NCBI GenBank assembly: GCA_007844125.1
Contig: CM017565.1
Coordinates: 12,638,618 to 12,702,617 of the forward strand
Reading direction: 5' to 3'
Length of the DNA stretch: 64,000 bases
DNA from: Sinonovacula constricta
Taxonomy: Eukaryota > Mollusca > Bivalvia > Cardiida > Solecurtidae
A program made the position numbers and the translations under genes. Under the pieces are notes generated by a model, which was given only the letters and a program-made list of their open reading frames with translations, was not told where the DNA came from and did not search any database. Below, in pieces: positions 25,701 through 36,997 of the stretch (position 1 is its first letter; every line of letters begins with the position of its first letter).

Positions 25701-28700
25701 AGTGGTATTGTTGACAGAACGTGACTTGTGAGGTCAAGAGAGGGAGTGATATTGTTGACAGAAAGTGACTTGTGAGGTCAAGACATGGAGTGATATTGTT
25801 GACAGAAAGTGACTTGTGAGGTCAAGAGAGTGAGTGATACTGTTGACAGAACTTGACTTTTGAGGTCAAGAGAGTGAGTGATACTGTTGACAGAACGTGA
25901 CTTGTGAGGCCAAGAGAGGGAGTGTTACTGTTGACAGAACGTGACTTGTGAGGTCAAAAGAGGGAGTGATACTGTTGACAGAACGTGACTTGTGAGGTCA
26001 AGAGAGGGAGTGGTATTGTTGACAGAAAGTGCCTTGTGTGGTCAAGAGAGGGAGTGGTATTGTTGACAAAAAGTGACTTGTGAGGTCAAGAGAGTGAGTG
26101 ATACTGTTGACAGAACGTGACTTGTGAGGTCAAAAGAGTGAGTGATACTGTTGACAGAACGTGACTTGTGAGGTCAAGAGAGTGAGTGATACTGTTGACA
26201 GAACGTGGCTTGTGAGGTCAAGAGAGGGAGTGGTATTGTTGACAGAAAGTGACTTGTGAGGTCAAGACATGGAGTGGTACTGTTGACAGAAAGTGACTTG
26301 TGAGGTCAAGAGAGGGAGTGGTATTGTTGACAGAAAGTTACTTGTGAGGTCAAGAGAGGGAGTGGTATTGTTGACTGAAAGTGACTTGTGAGGTCAAGAC
26401 ATGGAGTGATACTGTTGACAGAACGTGACTTGTGAGGTCAATAGAGGGAGTGGTATTGTTGACAGGAAGTGACTTGTGAGGTCAAGACATGGAGTGGTAT
26501 TGTTGACAGAAAGTGACTTGTGAGGTCCAGACATGGAGTGGTACTGTTGACAGAAAGTGACTTGTGAGGTCAAGAGAGTGAGTGATACTGTTGACAGAAC
26601 GTGGCTTGTGAGGTCAAGAGAGTGACTGATACTGTTGACAGAACGTGACTTGTGAGGTCAAGACATGGAGTGACATTGTTGGCAGAAAGTGACTTGTGAG
26701 GTCAAGAGAGGGAGTGATACTGTTGACAGAACGTGACTTGTGAGGTCAAAAGAGGGAGTGGTATTGTTGACAGAAAGTGTCTTGTGAGGTCAAGACATGG
26801 AGTGATACTGTTGACAGAACGTGACTTGTGAGGTCAAGAGAGGGAGTCGTATTGTTGACAGAAAGTGACTTGTGAGGTCAAGACATGGAGTGGTATTGTT
26901 GACAGAAAGTGCCTTGTGTGGTCAAGACATGTAGTGGTATTGTTGGCAGAACGTGACTTGTGAGGTCAAGACATGGAGTGGTATTGTTGACAGAACGTGA
27001 CTTGTGAGGTCAAGAGAGGGAGTGATATTGTTGACAGAAAGTAACTTGTGAGGTCAAAACATGGAGTGATATTGTTGACAGAAAGTGACTTGTGAGGTCA
27101 AGAGAGTGAGTGATACTGTTGACAGAACGTGACTTTTGAGGTCAAGAGAGTGAGTGATACTGTTGACAGAACGTGACTTGTGAGGCCAAGAGAGGGAGTG
27201 TTACTGTTGACAGAACGTGACTTGTGAGGTCAAAAGAGGGAGTGATACTGTTGACAGAACGTGACTTGTGAGGTCAAGAGAGGGAGTGGTATTGTTGACA
27301 GAAAGTGCCTTGTGAGGTCAAGAGAGGGAGTGGTATTGTTGACAAAAAGTGACTTGTGAGGTCAAGAGAGTGAGTGATACTGTTGACAGAACGTGACTTG
27401 TGAGGTCAAAAGAGTGAGTGATACTGTTGACAGAACGTGACTTGTGAGGTCAAGAGAGTGAGTGATACTGTTGACAGAACGTGGCTTGTGAGGTCAAGAG
27501 AGGGAGTGGTATTGTTGACAGAAAGTGACTTGTGAGGTCAAGACATGGAGTGGTACTGTTGACAGAAAGTGACTTGTGAGGTCAAGAGAGGGAGTGGTAT
27601 TGTTGACAGAAAGTGACTTGTGAGGTCAAGAGAGGGAGTGGTATTGTTGACTGAAAGTGACTTGTGAGGTCAAGACATGGAGTGATACTGTTGACAGAAC
27701 GTGACTTGTGAGGTCAATAGAGGGAGTGGTATTGTTGACAGGAAGTGACTTGTGAGGTCAAGACATGGAGTGGTATTGTTGACAGAAAGTGACTTGTGAG
27801 GTCAAGACATGGAGTGGTACTGTTGACAGAAAGTGACTTGTGAGGTCAAGAGAGTGAGTGATACTGTTGACAGAACGTGACTTGTGAGGTCAAGAGAGTG
27901 ACTGATACTGTTGACAGAACGTGACTTGTGAGGTCAAGACATGGAGTGACATTGTTGGCAGAAAGTGACTTGTAAGGTCAAGAGAGGGAGTGATACTGTT
28001 GACAGAACGTGACTTGTGAGGTCAAAAGAGGGAGTGGTATTGTTGACAGAAAGTGACTTGTGAGGTCAAGACATGTAGTGGTATTGTTGACAGAACGTGA
28101 CTTGTGAGGTCAAGACATGGAGTGGTATTGTTGACAGAACGTGACTTGTGAGGTCAAGAGAGGGAGTGATACTGTTGACAGAACGTGACTTGTGAGGTCA
28201 AAAGAGGGAGTGGTATTGTTGACAGAAAGTGACTTGTGAGGTCAAGACATGGAGTGGTATTGTTGACAGAAAGTGACTTGTGAGGTCAAGACATGGAGTG
28301 ATACTGTTGACAGAACGTGACTTGTGAGGTCAAGAGAGGGAGTCGTATTGTTGACAGAAAGTGACTTGTGAGGTCAAGACATGGAGTGGTATTGTTGACA
28401 GAAAGTGCCTTGTGTGGTCAAGACATGTAGTGGTATTGTTGACAGAACGTGACTTGTGAGGTCAATACATGGAGTGGTATTGTTGACAGAACGTGACTTG
28501 TGAGGTCAAGAGAGGGAGTGATATTGTTGACAGAAAGTGACTTGTGAGGTCAAGACATGGAGTGATATTGTTGACAGAAAGTGACTTGTGAGGTCAAGAG
28601 AGTGAGTGATACTGTTGACAGAACGTGACTTTTGAGGTCAAGAGAGTGAGTGATACTGTTGACAGAACGTGACTTGTGAGGCCAAGAGAGGGAGTGTTAC

Positions 28701-31700
28701 TGTTGACAGAACGTGACTTGTGAGGTCAAAAGAGGGAGTGATACTGTTGACAGAAAGTGACTTGTGAGGTCAAGAGAGGGAGTGGTATTGTTGACAGAAA
28801 GTGCCTTGTGAGGTCAAGAGAGGGAGTGGTATTGTTGACAAAAAGTGACTTGTGAGGTCAAGAGAGTGAGTGATACTGTTGACAGAACGTGACTTGTGAG
28901 GTCAAAAGAGTGAGTGATACTGTTGACAGAACGTGACTTGTGAGGTCAAGAGAGTGAGTGATACTGTTGACAGAACGTGGCTTGTGAGGTCAAGAGAGGG
29001 AGTGGTATTGTTGACAGAAAGTGACTTGTGAGGTCAAGAGAGGGAGTGGTATTGTTGACAAAAAGTGACTTGTGAGGTCAAGAGAGTGAGTGATACTGTT
29101 GACAGAAAGTGACTTGTGAGGTCAAAAGAGTGAGTGATACTGTTGACAGAACGTGACTTGTGAGGTCAAGAGAGTGAGTGATACTGTTGACAGAACGTGG
29201 CTTGTGAGGTCAAGAGAGGGAGTGGTATTGTTGACAGAAAGTGACTTGTGAGGTCAAGACATGGAGTGGTACTGTTGACAGAAAGTGACTTGTGAGGTCA
29301 AGAGAGGGAGTGGTATTGTTGACAGAAAGTGACTTGTGAGGTCAAGAGAGGGAGTGGTATTGTTGACTGAAAGTGACTTGTGAGGTCAAGACATGGAGTG
29401 ATACTGTTGACAGAACGTGACTTGTGAGGTCAATAGAGGGAGTGGTATTGTTGACAGGAAGTGACTTGTGAGGTCAAGACATGGAGTGGTATTGTTGACA
29501 GAAAGTGACTTGTGAGGTCAAGACATGGAGTGGTACTGTTGACAGAAAGTGACTTGTGAGGTCAAGAGAGTGAGTGATACTGTTGACAGAACGTGACTTG
29601 TGAGGTCAAGAGAGTGACTGATACTGTTGACAGAACGTGACTTGTGAGGTCAAGACATGGAGTGACATTGTTGGCAGAAAGTGACTTGTGAGGTCAAGAG
29701 AGGGAGTGATACTGTTGACAGAACGTGACTTGTGAGGTCAAAAGAGGGAGTGGTATTGTTGACAGAAAGTGACTTGTGAGGTCAAGACATGGAGTGGTAT
29801 TGTTGACAGAAAGTGACTTGTGAGGTCAAGACATGGAGTGGTATTGTTGACAGAAAGAGACTTGTAAGGTCAAGAGAGTGTGTGATACTGTTGACAGAAC
29901 GTGACTAGTGAGGTCAAGAGAGTGAGTGATACTGTTGACAGAGCGTGACTTGTGAGGTCAAGAGAGGGAGTGGTATTGTTGTCAGAAAGTGACTTGTGAG
30001 GTCAAGAGAGTGAGTGATACTGTTGACAGAACGTGACTTGTGAGGTCAAGAGAGGGAGTGATACTGTTGACAGAACGTGACTTGTGAGGTCAAGAGAGTG
30101 AGTGGTATTGTTGACAGAAAGTGACTTGTGAGGTCAAGACATGGAGTGGTACTGTTGACAGAAAGTGACTTGTGAGGTCAAGAGAGGGAGTGGTATTGTT
30201 GACAGAAAGTGACTTGTGAGGTCAAGAGAGGGAGTGGTATTGTTGACAGAAAGTGACTTGTGAGGTCAAGACATGGAGTGATACTGTTGACAGAACGTGA
30301 CTTGTGAGGTCAAGAGAGGGAGTCGTATTGTTGACAGAAAGTGACTTGTGAGGTCAAGACATGGAGTGGTATTGTTGACAGAAAGTGCCTTGTGTGGTCA
30401 AGACATGTAGTGGTATTGTTGACAGAACGTGACTTGTGAGGTCAAGACATGAAGTGGTATTGTTGACAGAACGTGACTTGTGACGTCAAGAGAGGGAGTG
30501 ATATTGTTGACAGAAAGTGACTTGTGAGGTCAAGACATGGAGTGATATTGTTGACAGAAAGTGACTTGTGAGGTCAAGAGAGTGAGTGATACTGTTGACA
30601 GAACTTGACTTTTGAGGTCAAGAGAGTGAGTGATACTGTTGACAGAACGTGACTTGTGAGGCCAAGAGAGGGAGTGTTACTGTTGACAGAACGTGACTTG
30701 TGAGGTCAAAAGAGGGAGTGATACTGTTGACAGAACGTGACTTGTGAGGTCAAGAGAGGGAGTGGTATTGTTGACAGAAAGTGCCTTGTGTGGTCAAGAG
30801 AGGGAGTGGTATTGTTGACAAAAAGTGACTTGTGAGGTCAAGAGAGTGAGTGATACTGTTGACAGAACGTGACTTGTGAGGTCAAAAGAGTGAGTGATAC
30901 TGTTGACAGAACGTGACTTGTGAGGTCAAGAGAGTGAGTGATACTGTTGACAGAACGTGGCTTGTGAGGTCAAGAGAGGGAGTGGTATTGTTGACAGAAA
31001 GTGACTTGTGAGGTCAAGACATGGAGTGGTACTGTTGACAGAAAGTGACTTGTGAGGTCAAGAGAGGGAGTGGTATTGTTGACAGAAAGTGACTTGTGAG
31101 GTCAAGAGAGGGAGTGGTATTGTTGGCTGAAAGTGACTTGTGAGGTCAAGACATGGAGTGATACTGTTGACAGAACGTGACTTGTGAGGTCAATAGAGGG
31201 AGTGGTATTGTTGACAGGAAGTGACTTGTGAGGTCAAGACATGGAGTGGTATTGTTGACAGAAAGTGACTTGTGAGGTCAAGACATGGAGTGGTACTGTT
31301 GACAGAAAGTGACTTGTGAGGTCAAGAGAGTGAGTGATACTGTTGACAGAACGTGGCTTGTGAGGTCAAGAGAGTGACTGATACTGTTGACAGAACGTGA
31401 CTTGTGAGGTCAAGACATGGAGTGACATTGTTGGCAGAAAGTGACTTGTGAGGTCAAGAGAGGGAGTGATATTGTTGACAGAAAGTGACTTGTGAGGTCA
31501 AGAGAGTGAGTGATACTGTTGACAGAACGTGACTTTTGAGGTCAAGAGAGTGAGTGATACTGTTGACAGAACGTGACTTGTGAGGCCAAGAGAGGGAGTG
31601 TTACTGTTGACAGAACGTGACTTGTGAGGTCAAAAGAGGGAGTGATACTGTTGACAGAACGTGACTTGTGAGGTCAAGAGAGGGAGTGGTATTGTTGACA

Positions 31701-34700
31701 GAAAGTGCCTTGTGAGGTCAAGAGAGGGAGTGGTATTGTTGACAAAAAGTGACTTGTGAGGTCAAGAGAGTGAGTGATACTGTTGACAGAACGTGACTTG
31801 TGAGGTCAAAAGAGTGAGTGATACTGTTGACAGAACGTGACTTGTGAGGTCAAGAGAGGGAGTGATACTGTTGACAGAACGTGGCTTGTGAGGTCAAGAG
31901 AGGGAGTGGTATTGTTGACAGAAAGTGACTTGTGAGGTCAAGACATGGAGTGGTACTGTTGACAGAAAGTGACTTGTGAGGTCAAGAGAGGGAGTGGTAT
32001 TGTTGACAGAAAGTGACTTGTGAGGTCAAGAGAGGGAGTGGTATTGTTGACTGAAAGTGACTTGTGAGGTCAAGACTTGGAGTGATACTGTTGACAGAAC
32101 GTGACTTGTGAGGTCAAGACATGGAGTGGTACTGTTGACAGAAAGTGACTTGTGAGGTCAAGACATGGAGTGGTATTGTTGACAGAAAGTGACTTGTGAG
32201 GTCAAGACATGGAGTGGTACTGTTGACAGAAAGTGACTTGTGAGGTCAAGAGAGTGAGTGATACTGTTGACAGAACGTGGCTTGTGAGGTCAAGAGAGTG
32301 ACTGATACTGTTGACAGAACGTGACTTGTGAGGTCAAGACATGGAGTGACATTGTTGGCAGAAAGTGACTTGTGAGGTCAAGAGAGGGAGTGATACTGTT
32401 GACAGAACGTGACTTGTGAGGTCAAAAGAGGGAGTGGTATTGTTGACAGAAAGTGACTTGTGAGGTCAAGACATGGAGTGGTATTGTTGACAGAAAGTGA
32501 CTTGTGAGGTCAAGACATGGAGTGATACTGTTGACAGAACGTGACTTGTGAGGTCAAGAGAGGGAGTCGTATTGTTGACAGAAAGTGACTTGTGAGGTCA
32601 AGACATGGAGTGGTATTGTTGACAGAAAGTGCCTTGTGTGGTCAAGACATGTAGTGGTATTGTTGACAGAACGTGACTTGTGAGGTCAAGACATGGAGTG
32701 GTATTGTTGACAGAACGTGACTTGTGAGGTCAAGAGAGGGAGTGATATTGTTGACAGAAAGTGACTTGTGAGGTCAAGACATGGAGTGATATTGTTGACA
32801 GAAAGTGACTTGTGAGGTCAAGAGAGTGAGTGATACTGTTGACAGAACGTGACTTTTGAGGTCAAGAGAGTGAGTGATACTGTTGACAGAACGTGACTTG
32901 TGAGGCCAAGAGAGGGAGTGTTACTGTTGACAGAACGTGACTTGTGAGGTCAAAAGAGGGAGTGATACTGTTGACAGAACGTGACTTGTGAGGTCAAGAG
33001 AGGGAGTGGTATTGTTGACAGAAAGTGCCTTGTGAGGTCAAGAGAGGGAGTGGTATTGTTGACAAAAAGTGACTTGTGAGGTCAAGAGAGTGAGTGATAC
33101 TGTTGACAGAACGTGACTTGTGAGGTCAAAAGAGTGAGTGATACTGTTGACAGAACGTGACTTGTGAGGTCAAGAGAGGGAGTGATACTGTTGACAGAAC
33201 GTGGCTTGTGAGGTCAAGAGAGGGAGTGGTATTGTTGACAGAAAGTGACTTGTGAGGTCAAGACATGGAGTGGTACTGTTGACAGAAAGTGACTTGTGAG
33301 GTCAAGAGAGGGAGTGGTATTGTTGACAGAAAGTGACTTGTGAGGTCAAGAGAGGGAGTGGTATTGTTGACTGAAAGTGACTTGTGAGGTCAAGACTTGG
33401 AGTGATACTGTTGACAGAACGTGACTTGTGAGGTCAATAGAGGGAGTGGTATTGTTGACAGGAAGTGACTTGTGAGGTCAAGACATGGAGTGGTATTGTT
33501 GACAGAAAGTGACTTGTGAGGTCAAGACATGGAGTGGTACTGTTGACAGAAAGTGACTTGTGAGGTCAAGAGAGTGAGTGATACTGTTGACAGAACGTGA
33601 CTTGTGAGGTCAAGAGAGTGACTGATACTGTTGACAGAACGTGACTTGTGAGGTCAAGACATGGAGTGACATTGTTGGCAGAAAGTGACTTGTGAGGTCA
33701 AGAGAGGGAGTGATACTGTTGACAGAACGTGACTTGTGAGGTCAAAAGAGGGAGTGGTATTGTTGACAGAAAGTGACTTGTGAGGTCAAGACATGTAGTG
33801 GTATTGTTGACAGAACGTGACTTGTGAGGTCAAGACATGGAGTGGTATTGTTGACAGAACGTGACTTGTGAGGTCAAGAGACGGAGTGATACTGTTGACA
33901 GAACGTGACTTGTGAGGTCAAAAGAGGGAGTGGTATTGTTGACAGAAAGTGACTTGTGAGGTCAAGACATGGAGTGGTATTGTTGACAGAAAGTGACTTG
34001 TGAGGTCAAGACATGGAGTGGTACTGTTGACAGAAAGTGACTTGTGAGGTCAAGAGAGGGAGTGGTATTGCTGACAGAAAGAGACTTGTGAGGTCAAGAC
34101 ATGGAGTGATATTGTTGGCAGAAAGTGACTTGTGAAGTCAAGAGAGGGAGTGATACTGTTGACAGAACCTGACTTGTGAGGTCAAGAGAGTGAGTGATAC
34201 TGTTGACAGAACCTGACTTGTGAGGTCAAGAGAGGGAGTGGTATTGTTGACAGAATGTGACTTGTGAGGTAAAGACATGGAGTGATATTGTTTGCAGAGA
34301 TTGACTTGTGAGGTCAAGAGAGGGAGCGGTATTGTTGGCAGAAAGTGACTTGTGAGGTCAAGAGTGGGTGTGGTATTGTTGACAGAAAGTGACTTGTGAG
34401 GTCAAGACATGGAGTGATATTGTTGACAGATGGTGACTTGTGAGGTCAAGAGAGGGAGTGGTATTGTTGGCAGAAAGTGACTTGTGAGGTCAAGAGTGGG
34501 TGTGGTATTGTTCACAGAAGGTGAATTGTGAGATCTAGAGAGGGAGGTGTAATGCTGGCAGAAAGTGACTTGTGAGGTCAAGACGTGGAGTGGTATTAAT
34601 GGCAGAACGTGACTTGTCAGGTCAAGAGAGGGAATGGTATTGTTGACAGAAGACGACTTGTGAGATCAAAAGAGGAAGTGGTATTGTTGACAGAAGACGA

Positions 34701-34860
34701 CTTGTGTGATCAAAAGAGGGAGTGGTATTGTTGACAGAAGACAAGTTGTGAGATCAAAAGAGGAAGTGGTATTGTTGACAGAAGACGACTTGTGTGATCA
34801 AAAGTGTTAGTGGTATTGTTGCAGAAGGTTATTTGTGAGATCAGGAAAGGATCGTTTTGT
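15920..34860. repeat. 44-bp minisatellite, about 430 copies, filling an opsin intron
   Basis: The plus-strand unit is gacttgtgaggtcaagagag followed by ggagtggtattgttgacaga and aagt (44 bp). The left part (about 16.0-16.9 kb) has irregular units interrupted by GA runs. The region 17.1-23.7 kb is rich in ggccaagagaggg and gacggaatg variants. From 23.7 to 34.3 kb, gtcaagacatgg, gagtgagtg and gaacgtg variants are arranged in longer blocks. Units near 34.6-34.86 kb diverge (acagaagacgacttgtg). Apparent open frames on the minus strand have a 132-bp period (3 x 44) and are not genes. The array fills about 97% of the intron between opsin exons 35147-35051 and 15596-15389. Confidence 0.95.
15961..16756. 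repeat. GA microsatellite runs within the start of the 44-bp array
   Basis: Long GA tracts at about 15964-16011, 16302-16348, 16508-16566 and 16684-16755 alternate with units carrying aaggagacctgtgaggccaa. They appear to grow out of the gagaga part of the repeat unit itself. Confidence 0.9.
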
Positions 34861-35050
34861 AGAGGGAAGGACAAATATAAGGAAAATAGAGGGCCATATA
34901 TTTAACAGAAAAAAACCATTTTAACTCCTTATAGAGGCATTATTCGTAGTTTCTAGATGCCGCTTTATGCGGGGCTGCTAGGAATATTATAAAGTGATCA
35001 GTATTATTTAAATGCGGATATGGCACAGAAGGTCTGTGTAAAGAACATAC
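34861..35050. other. unique intron end next to the opsin TM4 exon
   Basis: This is the only non-array part at the 5' side of the giant opsin intron. It holds the donor gtatgt at 35050-35045 (minus) and a small hairpin-like patch around 34960. Nothing else is recognised. Confidence 0.6.
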
Positions 35051-35147
35051 CTGTTATATCCCAGTAAAGGCAAGCTGGCCAGTAACAAACTGTATGCCCA
35101 GACGCATACAGAAACTATAGAGAAATGTTTGCTGGAGAATTTGGAAT
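35051..35147 (-). CDS. divergent opsin, TM4 exon
   Basis: The exon is short (97 bases) and is found from splice signals plus alignment. The acceptor is a strong pyrimidine tract ending tttacag (AG at 35149-35148); the donor is gtatgt at 35050. It enters in phase 1 and leaves in phase 2, both matching the neighbouring exons. It reads SKFSSKHFSIVSVCVWAYS and then LLLASLPLLGYN. Joined to the TM3 exon, the Trp falls exactly at rhodopsin Trp161, His at 152, Pro at 171 and Gly at 174. The join to the next exon gives GYNRYKKD, which lines up with GWSRYIPE of rhodopsin. Trp161 in TM4 is the most conserved residue of that helix in class A receptors. Confidence 0.87.
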
Positions 35148-35514
35148 CTGTAAAGACAGCAAACATACTAGATCCTTTCAATTACAGCTTATCCATGTTA
35201 CATAAACTTAGGTTGAGTTGCCCTTGGTGACCCAGTTTATTTAAGCGTTTCTTCGCTGAAAATATTGGGCCATGTTTTGATATTTAAGTTTCTTCACCTG
35301 ATGAATGTTGTTTGCTTTCTTTTTACCACCCCATATCAGGTTCTTCATTGATCGAAAATTCCTTTTGATGGCCATCTATTATATAGATGTTCGAAGTCGG
35401 GAAGCGGCATTTTTTACAATTGACCAATAGAATATAAAATGTTATCTTTATACATACAATGTCGATTTAACAAGATAAAGGTCATACACAAATCATCGAC
35501 TTACAACTACTTAG

Positions 35515-35590
35515 CCTTTCGTCTCGTGGATTCGGGTCCCTGGGCGAAAACCTTATGTTGGGTGTTATAAGTGCGGCAGTGCTTATTACT
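35515..35590 (+). mobile_element. possible SINE fragment in opsin intron
   Basis: The segment ggattcgggtccctgggcga and the following aaaccttatgttggg resemble the B box and adjacent body of the SINE at 40697-40870 (gtttgagtccc... gaaagactttatgtgg). It is only a fragment, located in the 590-bp intron between the TM3 and TM4 exons. Confidence 0.35.
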
Positions 35591-35737
35591 ATTTATCTGC
35601 GGTCTTCTGCTATAAAAATAGCATAATATCGCTGGTAAGACCATAGTCATGTTAATTCAACTCGTTTTCCAAAATGTAAACAAAGCTAATATGTAAGTGG
35701 TATGCAATGTTATTGAGATTATTGTCCAAAAACCTAC

Positions 35738-35865
35738 AACGGTTGTGTTGGCAGACTGCGAGGAAGGTCTCTATACAGATGAGGCTGGTGAAAGTCATCT
35801 CGGCATACCCGCCCAGAAACACCTGAAACCCTGTCCAAGTGCACAACCCGGGGGTGAACAGCCAC
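35738..35865 (-). CDS. divergent opsin, TM3 exon
   Basis: The acceptor tattttag (AG at 35867-35866) starts the exon in phase 2: GA from the previous exon plus G gives Glu. It then reads WLFTPGLCTWTGFQVFLGGY and AEMTFTSLICIETFLAVC. Aligned gaplessly to rhodopsin, Cys is 110 (disulfide), Gly114, Phe115, Gly120 and Gly121 are kept, and Cys140 ends TM3. The Glu113 counterion position is Thr. The E/DRY motif at 134-136 is Glu-Thr-Phe, so the key Arg135 for G-protein coupling is missing. The donor gtaggt at 35737 is chosen because it leaves phase 1: T plus AT from the TM4 exon makes Tyr145 and keeps the register to Trp161. The other nearby donor (gttttt at 35733) breaks the frame. Introns on either side are 587 and 590 bp. 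Confidence 0.88.
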
Positions 35866-36452
35866 CTAAAATATTAAAATGACAAAGGATTATTTATTTG
35901 GTTTACACAAAGTGTGCATGGGGGACATAAGTTCATGTGATAATTGCATGATAATACCGTAAACGACTGACCAGATGTCGACTAAAGCCCCGGTTAATAC
36001 AACCCGCGATGATTTAAAATAAAGATTGGCAAATCGTGAGTCCCCGTTTGTCGTCTCACGTGAGTCTTGGAAAGTGTTGAGCATCGTGACATCAGCCTTC
36101 CGCCAAGAGGCAAGATTTGTCAAGAACGCACATGGATAGTCGCAAGACGAATGCAGGATTTCCGCATGAATGTCGCACAGTTTCACGCGCATTGCATGAT
36201 GAATAACGACTCGACCACGTTCAAAACTGACTCCAACAATGCTCGCAAAACCAAAGAATATAATGCAGCTTTTGTGACCTCTCAAATCTCATTTACGAGC
36301 ACGATTATGTTCTGGCCACAACAGATATATCCTGTGATTGTGTTTAATCTGGTTATTACATAGATTATTCGGTGCGACTTTGTCTTGTTTGTTAGCACAT
36401 TTGAGATATCTCATACTTCAGTGCCATACCCCTAAGTTCCTTATATACTCAC
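35866..36452. other. opsin intron (587 bp) between TM1/2 and TM3 exons
   Basis: The intron is bounded by donor gtgagt (36452) and acceptor tattttag (35866). It contains a 131-codon open frame on the minus strand (36285-35890) and a 98-codon frame on the plus strand. Neither shows a domain, and phase-matched splicing skips both. Confidence 0.7.
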
Positions 36453-36597
36453 TCTCCCTTCAGTGCTGATGGTGCCGACATGGTCACTGAGGTCAGTGTG
36501 ATGATGTTGGCGATAGACAATTGCAGATGCAACCAGGACCGTCGTTCCCGCCAGAAGGTCCGGAACACAAGCACATTGCCGACGATACCCAGCATTC
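36453..36597 (-). CDS. divergent opsin, TM1 (second half) to TM2 exon
   Basis: The preferred acceptor is a long T-rich tract ending ccgatag (AG at 36599-36598); the donor is the strong gtgagt at 36452. The product reads MLGIVGNVLVFRTFWRERR then SWLHLQLSIANIITLTSV and SAPSALKG. The Asn in IVGN corresponds to Asn55 of TM1. Asp83 of TM2 is Asn, in SIAN. The end of the exon joined to TM3 gives ALKGEWLFTPGLC, in register with rhodopsin Gly101, Phe105, Pro107 and Cys110. The exon enters in phase 1, so the N-terminus and first half of TM1 must come from an upstream exon that I did not find. Alternatively the exon could start earlier, since the frame stays open to about 36655 (adding SSSHTIFLFNFPIG), but that stretch has no ATG. 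Confidence 0.82.
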
Positions 36598-36997
36598 CTA
36601 TCGGAAAATTAAACAAAAATATGGTGTGTGACGAAGAATTGAATATTGCCACTGGATTATTTTATAAAGTTTCATGGCGTTTATTTTATATTATTCCGCA
36701 TTCGGCATTATTACGTGGACGTTTTATGCATTAACAAACATGCGTTTTATATTAGTTATATTGTTGATCATGATTCGGTGTCTACATCCACTCTTCATTT
36801 ATTAAGAAGGTGTCACAGATTTCCCGCTGGTAAATCTTTAACACTTGAGATAATCGTGTATCACTCCAGATATCCTCGCATCACTTTAAAGTATTGTAAA
36901 CCATTTGAGTGAACTATGCACATCTCGAGGTGGCCGTGCACCGACTTTACACTTCACCACCCATATGTGATCGACATGCTTACTATCGATTTGAAAT
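36598..36997. other. unique sequence upstream of opsin exon
   Basis: No ATG-bearing exon with hydrophobic TM1 sequence and a phase-1 donor was found on the minus strand. From about 36840 the sequence already shows degenerate copies of the 20-bp monomer (atctcgaggtggccgtgcac) seen at 38.4-39.1 kb. Confidence 0.5.

Noticed and set aside
15920..34860. CRISPR-like regular repetition
   Set aside because: There are no unique spacers between repeats; units are head to tail, and the host is a eukaryote with spliced genes.
35733..35734. Alternative donor gttttt for the opsin TM3 exon
   Set aside because: It leaves phase 2, which does not fit the TM4 exon; gtaggt at 35737 restores phase 1 and the exact rhodopsin register to Trp161.
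35890..36285. 131-codon minus-strand frame between opsin exons
   Set aside because: No recognisable domain; the flanking exons splice across it in perfect phase and register, so it is intronic chance sequence.
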